From contig NZ_JAUCMN010000002.1 of assembly GCF_030363035.1 (NCBI RefSeq), positions 1 through 64,000 of the forward strand: a stretch of 64,000 bases of DNA. The letters run 5' to 3'. Below the pieces are notes generated by a model. That model saw only the letters and a program-made list of their open reading frames with translations. It was not told the origin of the DNA and did no database searches. Below are positions 16,452 to 25,500 of this stretch, in pieces (position 1 is the stretch's first letter; each line of letters opens with the position of its first letter). This DNA is from Curtobacterium caseinilyticum (lineage in GTDB: Bacteria; Actinomycetota; Actinomycetes; Actinomycetales; Microbacteriaceae). Both the position numbers and the translations under genes were made by a program.

Positions 16452-17527
16452 TCGAGTTCCGCGCCCACGGCAAGCTGTTCGTCGCGGGCGAGTACGCCGT
16501 CGTGGAGCCCGGGCAGCCGTCCGTGCTCATCGCACTGGACCGTGCGATCACCGCCCGGGTCGCCGAAGGGCACGGAGCCGGCAGCGTGCACTCCGAGGAG
16601 TACGGGCACCTGCCGCTCACGTGGACGCGCGACGAGGACGGCCTCGCGCTCGACCGCGAGCACCACCCGTACGACTACGTCATGGCGACGATCGACCTGG
16701 TCGAGAAGCTCCGTGCCGAGCGCGGGATCGCCCCGCGGTTCCACGACCTGCGCATCGAGAGCCAGCTCGACGACGCCAGCGGGCGGAAGTTCGGGCTCGG
16801 CTCGTCCGCCGCGGTGACCGTGGCGACCGTCGGGGCCCTCGACCGCTTCTACGGCATCGGCCTGTCACAGCGCGACCGGTTCCGCGTCGCCCTCCTCGCG
16901 ACGGTCCGGGTCAACCCGCGCGCCTCGGGCGGCGACCTCGCGGCGAGCACCTTCGGCGGGTGGCTCCGCTACAGCGCACCCGACCGCGAGCGCCTGGTGG
17001 GCATGCTCGACGCCCGCAGCGTGACCGCGATCCTCGACGACGTCGACGCGTGGGCGGGGTTCGACGTGCAGCGTCTGCCCGCTCCGACGGACCTCGAACT
17101 GCTCGTCGGCTGGACCGGGTCACCGGCGTCGACGACGAAGCTGGTCAGCGTGGTCCGGAAGCACCGCAACGGCGGGTACCAGGCGTTCCTCGACGACAGC
17201 CGCGCCTGCGTCGACGACCTGACCACGGGCCTCCAAACCGGCGACGCGTCGATGACGCTCGACGCGCTCCGTCGCGCGCGCACGCTCCTGCAGCGCCTCG
17301 GCGCGTCCGTCGGCTCGAAGATCGAGACCGAGCGTCTCGCCACCCTGTGCGACGTCGTCGAGGCGGCCGGTGGGGCGGCGAAGCCGTCCGGCGCCGGCGG
17401 CGGCGACTGCGGCATCGCGCTCGTCCCGGCGGACACCGACCTCGCCGGCATCCACCGCGCCTGGGAGGCGCACGACATCAGACACCTCAGCGTCGCGGTG
17501 CAAGCACCCGAAGGGAGCGTCGAATGA
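16448..17527 (+). CDS. Phosphomevalonate kinase
   Basis: GHMP-fold kinase of 359 residues that makes mevalonate 5-diphosphate. Typical bacterial PMK features: FRAHGKLFVAGEYAVVEPGQ at the start, KFGLGSSAAVTVATV as the ATP loop, GWTGSPASTTKLV, and SGAGGGDCGIALV near the C-terminus. The GTG start overlaps the mvaD stop (GTGA) and the stop overlaps the HMG-CoA reductase start (ATGA). Together with the flanking genes it completes the classical lower mevalonate pathway. Confidence 0.94.
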   Translation: MIEFRAHGKLFVAGEYAVVEPGQPSVLIALDRAITARVAEGHGAGSVHSEEYGHLPLTWTRDEDGLALDREHHPYDYVMATIDLVEKLRAERGIAPRFHDLRIESQLDDASGRKFGLGSSAAVTVATVGALDRFYGIGLSQRDRFRVALLATVRVNPRASGGDLAASTFGGWLRYSAPDRERLVGMLDARSVTAILDDVDAWAGFDVQRLPAPTDLELLVGWTGSPASTTKLVSVVRKHRNGGYQAFLDDSRACVDDLTTGLQTGDASMTLDALRRARTLLQRLGASVGSKIETERLATLCDVVEAAGGAAKPSGAGGGDCGIALVPADTDLAGIHRAWEAHDIRHLSVAVQAPEGSVE

Positions 17528-18588
17528 CCGACCTGCTGACCCCGATCCCCACGAAGTGGGTGGGGCCGATCCGCGTGAGCGGCAACGCCGTCGAGGGCGA
17601 GCACGAGGTGCCCCTCGCCACGTACGAGTCGCCGCTGTGGCCGTCCGTCGGTCGCGGAGCCCGCATCTCGCGCATGGTCGAGGGCGGCATCGTCGCGACC
17701 GTCGTCGACGAGCGGATGACCCGTTCGGTCGTCGTGAAGGCCGACAGCGCCGCCGCGGCGCACATCGCCGCCGGTCGCATCCTGGCGCGTCAGGACGAGC
17801 TCGAGCAGATCGTCGCCGGGCAGAGCCGGTTCGCGAAGCTCATCGAGGTGCACCCCGAGATCGTCGGCGACCTGCTGTTCCTGCGCTTCGCGTTCACCAC
17901 GGGCGACGCGTCCGGCCACAACATGGTGACGCAGGCGGCGGACAAGCTGCTGCCGGCGATCCTCACCTGGGAGCCGGGCCTGCGGTACGTCAGCGTCTCC
18001 GGCAACTTCTGCACGGACAAGAAGGCGACCGCGGTGAACGGCATCCGTGGTCGCGGCCGGAACACCATCGCCGAGATCGTCGTCCCCGGTGAGATCGTCG
18101 AGAAGCGCCTGCGCTCGTCCGCCGCACGGATCGCCGAGCTGAACGTCGCGAAGAACCTGGTCGGCTCGACCATCGCCGGTGCCCTGCGCTCCGCGAACGC
18201 GCACTACGCGAACATGCTGCTCGGCTTCTACCTCGCGACCGGGCAGGACGCCGCGAACATCGTCGAGGGCTCCCAGGGCATCACGTACGCCGAGGCCCGT
18301 GGCGACGACCTGTACTTCTCCACCGCCCTGCCGCACCTGATCGTCGGCACGGTCGGCAACGGCAAGGGTGGCGACCTGCCCGTCGTCGAGGACGCCCTCG
18401 TGCGCCTCGGCTGCCGCGAGGACCGCGAGCCCGGTGCGAACGCCCGGCGCCTGGCCGCCCTGTGCGCGGCGACGGTGCTCTGCGGTGAGCTGTCGCTGCT
18501 CGCCGCGCAGACCAACCCGGGGGAGCTGATGGCGGCGCACGTCGCCATGGAACGTCGCGGGTCGAAGCCCGCCGGAGGTGCAGCATGA
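17524..18588 (+). CDS. mvaA: Hydroxymethylglutaryl-CoA reductase
   Basis: Reductase of 354 residues that converts HMG-CoA to mevalonate with NAD(P)H, the committed step. Visible signatures: TTGDASGHNMVTQAADKLLP (cofactor and substrate loop), VSGNFCTDKKATAVNGIRGR with the catalytic Lys, and GTVGNGKGGDLPVVEDAL. The pattern resembles the soluble class I-type enzyme known from streptomycete mevalonate clusters, with no membrane domain. Four-base overlaps with both neighbours tie its expression to the whole pathway. The symbol mvaA is the usual bacterial name. Confidence 0.94.
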   Translation: MTDLLTPIPTKWVGPIRVSGNAVEGEHEVPLATYESPLWPSVGRGARISRMVEGGIVATVVDERMTRSVVVKADSAAAAHIAAGRILARQDELEQIVAGQSRFAKLIEVHPEIVGDLLFLRFAFTTGDASGHNMVTQAADKLLPAILTWEPGLRYVSVSGNFCTDKKATAVNGIRGRGRNTIAEIVVPGEIVEKRLRSSAARIAELNVAKNLVGSTIAGALRSANAHYANMLLGFYLATGQDAANIVEGSQGITYAEARGDDLYFSTALPHLIVGTVGNGKGGDLPVVEDALVRLGCREDREPGANARRLAALCAATVLCGELSLLAAQTNPGELMAAHVAMERRGSKPAGGAA

Positions 18589-19808
18589 CCGCCCAGCAGC
18601 AGCCCGCCCAGCAGCAGCCCGCCCAGCAGCAGCCCGCCCAGCAGCAGCCGCTGTCCGTCGGCATCCACGACATCGCGATCGCGACCGGCCACCACGTCCT
18701 CGAGCTCGACGACCTGGCCGAACGCCTCGGCGTCGACCCGGCGAAGTACCACGTCGGCATCGGCCAGGACGCCTTCAGCGTGCCCGCCCCCGACGAGGAC
18801 ATCGTCACGATGGGCGCCGCCGCCGCGAAGGAGGTCATCGACCGCCACGGCGTCGAGGGCATCCGCACGGTGCTGTTCGCCACCGAGTCCGGCGTCGACC
18901 AGTCGAAGGCCGCGGGCGTCTACGTGCACGGGCTGCTCGGCCTGCCGCAGAACGTCCGCGTCGTCGAGCTGAAGCAGGCCTGCTACGGCGGGACCGCCGC
19001 GGTGCAACTCGCCCTCGGCATCATCGCCCGAGCCCCGCACGAGCGCGTGCTCGTCATCGCCGCCGACGTCGCCCGGTACGACGTCGACACCGCCGCTGAG
19101 CCCACGCAGGGCGCCGGCGCCGCCGCCATCCTGGTCTCCGCCGACCCCGACCTGGTCGAGATCGAGCCGGCCGCGGGCGTCTTCACCGCCGACGTCGACG
19201 ACTTCTGGCGGCCGAACGACCGCTCCACCGCGCTCGTCGACGGGCGCTTGTCCGTCAGCGCCTACGTCGACGCCTTCGTCGGTGCGTGGGACGACCTGGC
19301 GGCGCAGGGCGGCCCGGCGTACGAGGACATCGTCCGGTTCGTCCACCACCAGCCGTTCACGAAGATGGCGCTCAAGGCCCACCGGAAGCTCACGCAGCAC
19401 GTCGGTGTGCCCTTCGACGAGTCGGAGCTCGCGACCGGCTTCACGTACAACCGGCAGACGGGCAACACGTACACGGCGTCGCTCTGGATCGGGCTCGCCG
19501 CGCTGCTCGACCTCGACGACGACCTCGGGGGCGAGCGGATCGCGCTGTTCAGCTACGGCTCGGGCAGCGTCGGCGAGCTCGTCACCGGCATCGTGCGACC
19601 CGACTACCGCGACCACCGTCGGCAGGGCCGGGTCGGCGCCCTGCTCGCGGCGCGCGTGCCGCTGTCGGTCGACGCCTACCGGGAGCTCCACGCCTCGGGC
19701 GCGGCGACGAGCGTGGACGTCGAGCGTCCCCGGGTCACCGCTGCGCCGTACCGCTTCGTCGGTGTGCGCGGCGGCGCACGGCACTACGAGGCGACCGGGC
19801 AGGACTGA
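18585..19808 (+). CDS. mvaS: Hydroxymethylglutaryl-CoA synthase with a QQQPA-repeat leader
   Basis: Thiolase-fold enzyme of 407 residues that condenses acetyl-CoA with acetoacetyl-CoA. The catalytic Cys133 lies in KQACYGGTAAVQ, and the catalytic His is in FVHHQPFTKMA (His254/255). GIGQDAFSVP and FSYGSGSVGEL are also typical. The first 22 residues, MTAQQQPAQQQPAQQQPA and onward, are encoded by four 15-base direct repeats and are not part of the enzyme fold. The ATG overlaps the reductase stop by four bases. It is the last gene of the operon. No isopentenyl-diphosphate isomerase gene accompanies it here. Confidence 0.95.
   Translation: MTAQQQPAQQQPAQQQPAQQQPLSVGIHDIAIATGHHVLELDDLAERLGVDPAKYHVGIGQDAFSVPAPDEDIVTMGAAAAKEVIDRHGVEGIRTVLFATESGVDQSKAAGVYVHGLLGLPQNVRVVELKQACYGGTAAVQLALGIIARAPHERVLVIAADVARYDVDTAAEPTQGAGAAAILVSADPDLVEIEPAAGVFTADVDDFWRPNDRSTALVDGRLSVSAYVDAFVGAWDDLAAQGGPAYEDIVRFVHHQPFTKMALKAHRKLTQHVGVPFDESELATGFTYNRQTGNTYTASLWIGLAALLDLDDDLGGERIALFSYGSGSVGELVTGIVRPDYRDHRRQGRVGALLAARVPLSVDAYRELHASGAATSVDVERPRVTAAPYRFVGVRGGARHYEATGQD
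18591..18650 (+). repeat. Four 15-base in-frame tandem repeats in the 5' end of mvaS
   Basis: GCCCAGCAGCAGCCC occurs three times and once more with a final G, encoding AQQQP units. Because the unit is a multiple of three, gain or loss of copies would change the leader length without breaking the frame. It could affect translation of the gene or its coupling to mvaA. Confidence 0.9.
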
Positions 19809-19841
19809 GCGACCCGTCACCGAGGCACGGCCGGTGGCGGA

Positions 19842-19877
19842 CGGGAGGCCCGTGGCGACCCCGCCACGGGCCTCCCG
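19842..19877. repeat. Dispersed inverted repeat family A, copy 5 (end of mevalonate operon)
   Basis: Arms CGGGAGGCCCGTGGCG (19842-19857) and complement (19862-19877) are perfect over 16 bases with a 4-base loop. It begins 34 bases after the mvaS stop, where an operon terminator is expected. Confidence 0.85.
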
Positions 19878-19924
19878 ACGGTCTGACCGCGCGACGCCAG
19901 CCGGGTCGGTGTAGACGGAGGCTC

Positions 19925-20308
19925 ATGGGTCAGTTCATCTACGACGGCGAGGTGCTCGACCTCCGCGTCGACGACCGCTCGCTCACGCACCTGCAGATCG
20001 TCATCGTGAACATGCTGCGGCGCGACCACCGCTTCGTGTTCTCGTGGAAGGACGACGTGCTGCACGGGGACGGCCGGAGCTCCGTCTGGCTGCACCCGAA
20101 CGTCAGCCTGCGCTTCACGTTCTCGGGCAGCCGCGTGCCCTCGATCAACCGCAGTTGGCTCGAGGACCTCTACGCCACCGCGACGTCGGGATCGGGACTC
20201 GTGCTCACCCCGGAGCCGATCGACACGAGCACCGCCGGTGACTCGGCGTGGTCCGACGCGGTGGTCCCTGGCGACGAGGAGTCCTCGACCGCCGGCGACA
20301 GGGAGTAG
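19925..20308 (+). CDS. Small conserved protein (DUF7882-like)
   Basis: A 127-residue cytoplasmic protein. MGQFIYDGEVLDLRVDDRSL, LQIVIVNMLRRDHRFVFSW, SSVWLHPNVSLRFTFSGSR and PSINRSWLEDLYATA match my memory of a small protein family that is frequent in Microbacteriaceae and is sometimes mislabelled as DNA-ligase related. The function is unknown. The C-terminal 30 residues are acidic and Ser/Thr-rich. The ATG has ACGGAGG seven bases upstream. It is separated from the mevalonate operon by a family A hairpin, so it is likely transcribed independently. Confidence 0.75.
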   Translation: MGQFIYDGEVLDLRVDDRSLTHLQIVIVNMLRRDHRFVFSWKDDVLHGDGRSSVWLHPNVSLRFTFSGSRVPSINRSWLEDLYATATSGSGLVLTPEPIDTSTAGDSAWSDAVVPGDEESSTAGDRE

Positions 20309-20336
20309 CACAGCCTCCGGCGCGGGTCAACGGGTA

Positions 20337-20352
20337 CCGACGGTTCCGTCGG
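20337..20352 (+). terminator. Short GC hairpin after the DUF7882-like gene
   Basis: CCGACGG and CCGTCGG are separated by TT, 28 bases after the stop. There is no T tract. TACCCT at 20359-20364 just beyond it could be the -10 box of the next small gene. Confidence 0.4.
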
Positions 20353-20439
20353 GCTCCGTACCCTCTCTGTACCGCGGGTCGTGCTCCCCGGGTCGGCGAC
20401 AGGGCGCCGCCGGGCACGGCCGCGAGGGGAGGGAACCGC

Positions 20440-20607
20440 ATGTCCGCGCCGGAGAGCTCGCACGACGACCGTGTCGGGACGGTCGTCGCCGCGGAGGATC
20501 GGCACGAGGTCTGGATCAGGGGCCTCCTCGTCGAGCCGGACGGGTGCACGCTGTACTCGGACTTCTTCGTCGACGGACGTGCGGAAGCGCCGGCCGTCAC
20601 CGGGTGA
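20440..20607 (+). CDS. Small hypothetical protein (55 aa)
   Basis: A 55-residue acidic protein (MSAPESSHDDRVGTVVAAED, then HEVWIRGLLVEPDGCTLYSD). I do not recognise it. A strong ribosome site, AGGGGAGGGA, sits just before the ATG, and the codon use is G/C at third positions. It has no signal or membrane segment and contains a single cysteine. A 15-base-pair hairpin follows the stop, which supports a real short transcript. Confidence 0.55.
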   Translation: MSAPESSHDDRVGTVVAAEDRHEVWIRGLLVEPDGCTLYSDFFVDGRAEAPAVTG

Positions 20608-20620
20608 CGGTGCCCCTCCT

Positions 20621-20659
20621 GCGCTCCGGCCGTCGTGCCCCCTTCGACGGCCGGAGCGC
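20621..20659. terminator. Strong GC hairpin between convergent genes
   Basis: GCGCTCCGGCCGTCG (20621-20635) pairs perfectly with 20645-20659 across a pyrimidine-rich 9-base loop. It begins 14 bases after the small gene and faces the end of the reductase gene at 20795. Not a family A element. Confidence 0.6.
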
Positions 20660-20722
20660 GTGCACTGCGGGCGCGGCGCGCCCGCCCGGTCCTTCCCGTG
20701 CCGGTCGGGACGGGGAGCGGGA

Positions 20723-20764
20723 ACGGGCGTGCCTGGTCGATCGGGTCGATCAGGTACGCCCGTC
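20723..20764. terminator. Second hairpin between convergent genes
   Basis: ACGGGCGTGCCTGGTCGA (20723-20740) pairs with 20747-20764 with two mismatches. It ends 31 bases before the stop codon of the diflavin reductase, so it probably ends the large minus-strand gltB-like operon. Confidence 0.55.
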
Positions 20765-20794
20765 CTCGTCAGGGACGCCCGCCCGCTCGGCGGC

Positions 20795-22597
20795 TCAGTA
20801 CACGTCGCGCACGTAGCGCTTCGCGCGCCGCAGGTCCGCCAGGTACGCCTGTGCGTCGTCCTCGCCGCGACCGCGCCCCGTCCGGATGACCTGCAGGAGC
20901 GCCGCCTCGACGTCCTTCGCCATCCGTGATGCGTCACCGCACACGTACACGTGCGCGCCCTCCTCGAGCCAGGCGTACAGCTCCGCCGCCCGCTCGGCCA
21001 TCCGGGTCTGCACGTACACCTTCTCGGCCTGGTCGCGCGAGAACGCCAGGTCCAGCCGGTCGAGCACGCCCTGCTCCTGCAGCGCGGTCAGCTCGTCCTC
21101 GTACACGAAGTCGGTGTCGCGGTGCTGGTCGCCGAAGAACAGCCAGTTCCGCCCGGTCGCTCCCGTCGCCGCCCGCTCGTGCAGGAACCCGCGGAAGGGC
21201 GCGACTCCGGTGCCCGGACCGATCATGACCATCGGTGCACCCGGTTCGGACGGCACGCCGAACGCCGCGTTCGGCTGCAGGTACACGCCGACCTCGCCGT
21301 CGGCCTGCACGCGGTCCGCCAGGTACGTGGACGCCACACCGCCGTGGGTGCGTCGAGCGTCGCCGTACCGGACGCTCGCGGTCGTCAGGTGCACGCGTCC
21401 CGGGTGCGCGGCCGGGCTCGACGAGATCGAGTACTGCCGTGCCTGCAGCCCGCGCAGGTTCGGCAGCAGCTCGTCGAGCGACGGTGCGGCCGGACCGGCG
21501 TCCTCGAGCAGGTCGAGCACGTCGCGTCCCCACAGCCAGCGGTCCAGCTCCTGCTTGTCGCCGTGCGCCACGACCGCCGCGAGCTCCGACGCGGGGGCTC
21601 GCTGCACGAGGTCGGCGACGAGGTCCTTCGACGGCGTCCGGATCTCGCGGTCGACGCGCAGCACCTCGGCGAGCTGCCGACCGTCGAACTCCTCGGACCC
21701 GTCCGCACCGAGGTGTCCGAGCAGCCGGTCGACGAGCACCGGGTCGTTGTGCGGCACGACGGCGAGGGCGTCTCCGGCGGTGTACTCGATGCCCGAGTCG
21801 CCGAGGTCGAACTCGAGGTGTCGGATCTCCTTCGCGCTGCGCGGCGACGAGAGCAGTCGGTTCTCGACGAGGCGTGCCGGGTACGGGTTGCGCTTGTTCC
21901 ACTGCGCACCCGGCCGGGAGGCACGTCCCGCGCCCGCCCCGCCCGTCGCGGTCGCGGACGCGGCCGGGCCGGTGCCGGTGGCACCCGCCGGTGCGGCTCC
22001 GGCGACGGGCACGGCTCCGGCCTCGGCCGCGAGCCGGTCGAGCACGGCAGCGGTCCACAGCGCGGCGGGGTCCTCGAAGTCGACGTCGCAGTCCACCCGG
22101 TCGTGCACCCGGGTGGCACCGAGCTGCTCGAAGCGCAGGTCGATGAGCTTGCCGGCCTGGCAGAACTCGTCGTAGCTCGTGTCCCCGAGCCCGAGCACCG
22201 CGTACTGCAGTCCCTCGAGCCGCGGGACGGTCGTGGCCTGGATCGCGTCCCAGAAGAGGCCGGCGTTGTCGGGCATCTCGCCCTCGCCGTACGTCGAGGT
22301 GACGACGAGCACGTGCGACATCGCGGCGAGCTGCTCGGGCGTGACCGCGTCGAGCGGTGTCGCCCGGCCGCCGAGACCGCGGGCCCGCGCACCGGCCACG
22401 AGCTCGTCGGCCAGGGCCTCGGCGTTGCCGGTCTGCGTGCCGAACAGCACGTCGACGGTCGTGGTCGGCGCAGGGGCCGTCGCCCGCTTGCCGGCGGCGG
22501 CGATGCCCGCGATGAAGCCGGCGAGCCACGACTCCTGCGCGGCGGAGAACGGGGCGTCGACCGGGATCAGCGAGCCGGTCGGGGGCAGGGTGCTCAC
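20795..22597 (-). CDS. CysJ-like diflavin reductase coupled to the glutamate-synthase-like gene
   Basis: Flavoprotein of 600 residues that should pass electrons from NADPH through FAD to FMN. An N-terminal helical stretch is followed by an FMN flavodoxin domain (FGTQTGNAEA from about residue 52; STYGEGEMPDNAGLFWDA). After an Ala/Gly linker (about 195-235) come an FAD domain (QARQYSISSSPAAHPGRVHL) and an NADPH domain (IGPGTGVAPFRGF; YVCGDASRMAKDVE; C-terminal KRYVRDVY). By pattern this is the alpha subunit of sulfite reductase. No CysI hemoprotein lies nearby. Its GTG start overlaps the stop of the GltB-like gene by three bases, so its partner is most likely that protein. I leave the symbol empty for this reason. 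Confidence 0.9.
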   Translation of the reverse strand: MSTLPPTGSLIPVDAPFSAAQESWLAGFIAGIAAAGKRATAPAPTTTVDVLFGTQTGNAEALADELVAGARARGLGGRATPLDAVTPEQLAAMSHVLVVTSTYGEGEMPDNAGLFWDAIQATTVPRLEGLQYAVLGLGDTSYDEFCQAGKLIDLRFEQLGATRVHDRVDCDVDFEDPAALWTAAVLDRLAAEAGAVPVAGAAPAGATGTGPAASATATGGAGAGRASRPGAQWNKRNPYPARLVENRLLSSPRSAKEIRHLEFDLGDSGIEYTAGDALAVVPHNDPVLVDRLLGHLGADGSEEFDGRQLAEVLRVDREIRTPSKDLVADLVQRAPASELAAVVAHGDKQELDRWLWGRDVLDLLEDAGPAAPSLDELLPNLRGLQARQYSISSSPAAHPGRVHLTTASVRYGDARRTHGGVASTYLADRVQADGEVGVYLQPNAAFGVPSEPGAPMVMIGPGTGVAPFRGFLHERAATGATGRNWLFFGDQHRDTDFVYEDELTALQEQGVLDRLDLAFSRDQAEKVYVQTRMAERAAELYAWLEEGAHVYVCGDASRMAKDVEAALLQVIRTGRGRGEDDAQAYLADLRRAKRYVRDVY

Positions 22598-25500
22598 GCC
22601 GTCACCGCCTCGGTCGGCGCCTGCGGGGCGCGGCGGGCGATGTCCTCGAGCGCCGCGGTCGCGAGCAGCTCGTCGAAGCGGGCACGGCGCACGCGGCCGT
22701 CGTTCTTGGCGTTCTGGTGCATGATCCACCCGGTGGTGCTCGGTGCTTCCGTGCTGCGGTTGTTCCGCTGCGCGAGCGCACGCTTGTGGTCGCCGAGGCG
22801 CTTGACGGCGATGAGGGTCGCGAGCTCGTCGTCGGCGAACCGGTCGAGCGTGCCGCGCAGGTACTTCACGACGCGCTGCTGCACCGCGAAGTCCTCGGTG
22901 AGCACCAGGTTGCGGACGGCCTCGGCGACGCGGGGGTCGTCCGCCCCGAGCGCGCCCGGCACCCGCTCGAGCGCGACGTCCTGCGCCACTCCGAGCACGG
23001 TGTACGAGGACAGCAGCGAGAACATGTCCTCGCCCTGGTCGCCGAGCGCCGGGGCCCGGCCGTCGAGCACGGTCCGCTGGTCGCGGTACGCCACCTTGAA
23101 CGAGCGGATCCGGTCCGTCGCGGTCGAGGTCGCGAGCTCGTCGAGGAGCTCGTTCCGGGTCGCGGCGGCGAGGATCTCGTCGGCGTCCTGGGCGAGCAGG
23201 AGCGCGCGCGGCATGCCCACGTACACGTGCTCGCGGGCGGTGTCCCAGTCGGCGAGCAGGCGCGCGGCCTCGGCCGAACCCGTCGCCTCGAGGTGCCACT
23301 CGAGCAGCAGCCGAGCGCACGCCTCGTGGAAGGCACCACGGTCGGTGTCGGTGACCGGGAACACCAGGAGCGAGTCCGTGCTCGCGCGCCCGGTGACCTG
23401 GCCGGTGGGGTCGTACTGGTAGAGGAAACCACCGGACATGCCGTTGCCGAGGCCCTTGCCGAAGGCGCCGAGGTTGAACACGGTGCCGCCGGTCATGTAC
23501 TCGCAGCCGAAGTCGCCGAGCCCCTCGACCACGGCGGTCGCGCCGGAGTTCCGGACCGCGAAGCGGTCGCCCGCCTCGCCCTCGACGAAGGTGCGGCCGC
23601 CGGTCGCGCCGAACAGTGCGAAGTTGCCGACGAGGACGTTGCCGCCCCGCGTGCCGCTCCCGCCGCCGGGTGCACGGACGACGATCCGCCCGCCGCTCTG
23701 GCTCTTCCCGACGCCGTCGTTCGCGGTGCCGGTGTGCTCGAGCGTGATGCCGTCGTTCGTGAACACGCCGTACGACTGACCCGCCGACCCCGAGGTGCGG
23801 ATCGTGACCGCGCCGTCCACGAGTCGCCGGCGGCCGCGGTCGTCCGTGGCGATCGCCGGGTGCGCCGACAGGTCGACGCCGCGCAGCTCGTGGTTGAGCA
23901 GCCGCTCGACGTCGATGCCGAGCTGCCCGCCGACCGACTTGTCCGCGTTGCCGAGCACCAGGCCGTCCACGTGCAGGGTGTGGTCGTGCCCGTCGACGAG
24001 GGCCGCGCGGACCCGCTCGATCAGGGCGTCGTCGGTGCGGTAGTCCTTCTCCAGGTACTCCGGGTCGGTCACGACCTTCTCCGGCACCTGCGCGAGGAGT
24101 GCCCGCACGTCGAGCCGCCCGACGGAGGCCGGGTGGTCGAGGAGCTGGAGCAGGTCCGTGCGGCCCCGCGCCTCGCGGAGCGAGTGCAGACCGAGGCGCG
24201 CGAGGATCTGCCGGACGTCGTGCGCGATGTTGAGCAGGTACTGCGCGAGCGCACGCGGGTCGCCCTCGAACGCCTCGGCGTTCGTGGTCAGGCCCGCCGG
24301 GCACTTCACGTTGCAGTTCTTCGCCATGACGCAGCCGAGCATCATGAGCGCCGTCGTCCCGAACTCGAACGAGTCGCCGCCGAGCAGCGCGCTCGTCACG
24401 ACGTCCGAGCCGGTCTGGTGCGCGCCGGAGCAGCGCAGCGTGACCTTCTGGCGCAGGCCGTTCGCGACGAGGGCCTGGTGCACCTCGGCCACGCCGATCT
24501 CCGCGGAACGGCCGGCGTACTTCAGGCTCGTGACGGCCGCGGCGCCCGTGCCGCCGGTGTTGCCCGCGACGTTGATGACGTCGGCGCCGGCCTTGGCGAC
24601 GCCGACCGCGATGGTGCCGATGCCCTCGGAGGACACCAGCTTCACGACCACCCGGACGCGCGCGGCCTTGCAGTCGTGGATGAGCTGCGCGAGGTCCTCG
24701 ATCGAGTAGGTGTCGTGGTGCGGCGGCGGCGAGATCAGTTCGACCCCGGGGGTGCCGCCTCGGGCCGCGGCGATGTCCACCGTGACCTTCGGCGCGGGCA
24801 GCTGCCCGCCCTCGCCGGGCTTGGCGCCCTGGCCGATCTTGATCTCGAGCTCCTCGAGCATCGGGTCGGCGAGGTAGCCCGCCCAGATGCCGAACCGGCC
24901 CGATGCGAACTGCTTGATGCGGGAGCCGCGGATCGTGCCGTAGCGGGAGTGGTGCTCGCCGCCCTCGCCGGAGTTCGACATGCCGCCGACCATGTTCGTG
25001 CCGTGCGCCACGGCCTCGTGCGCGGTGGCGACGAGGGCACCGTGGCTCATCGCGCCGGACGCCAGCGTGCGGGTGATCTCGTGCGCCGGCTGCACCGTGT
25101 CGAGGTCGACGCTGGCGGGCGCGCTCTCGAGCAGGGCGAGCAGTTCCGCGGCGCGGCCGGTGGCGCGGAGCGTCACCCGGGTGTCGTCGACGGCGTCGAC
25201 GTCGACCTGGCCGGGGTGCAGCAGGGCGAGCCCGTCCGCGAGGGCGCGGTGGCGCTGTGCACCCGTCGCGCCGGTCGAGGTGAGCTGCAGCTCGAAGCGC
25301 GTCCCCACCGGCACGGCCGGTCCGCCGCTGGCGCGTCGACCCGGAACCGGCGGCGTGGGCCCTGTCCCTCCCGGCAGACCCTCGGACGACGTCGGACGCG
25401 AACCGGACAGGCCGCGCACCGTGATGCTGGCGTTGCCGGAGGTCGCGAAGCGGCCGAGCTCGCGGGCGAAGTCCTCGGCCTCGTCGATGCCGGTGACGTC

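Noticed and set aside
20795..22597. Naming the diflavin reductase cysJ and the locus a sulfite reduction locus
   Set aside because: No cysI, PAPS reductase or sulfate transport gene is near, and the gene is coupled to the GltB-like gene, so a sulfite role is not supported by context.
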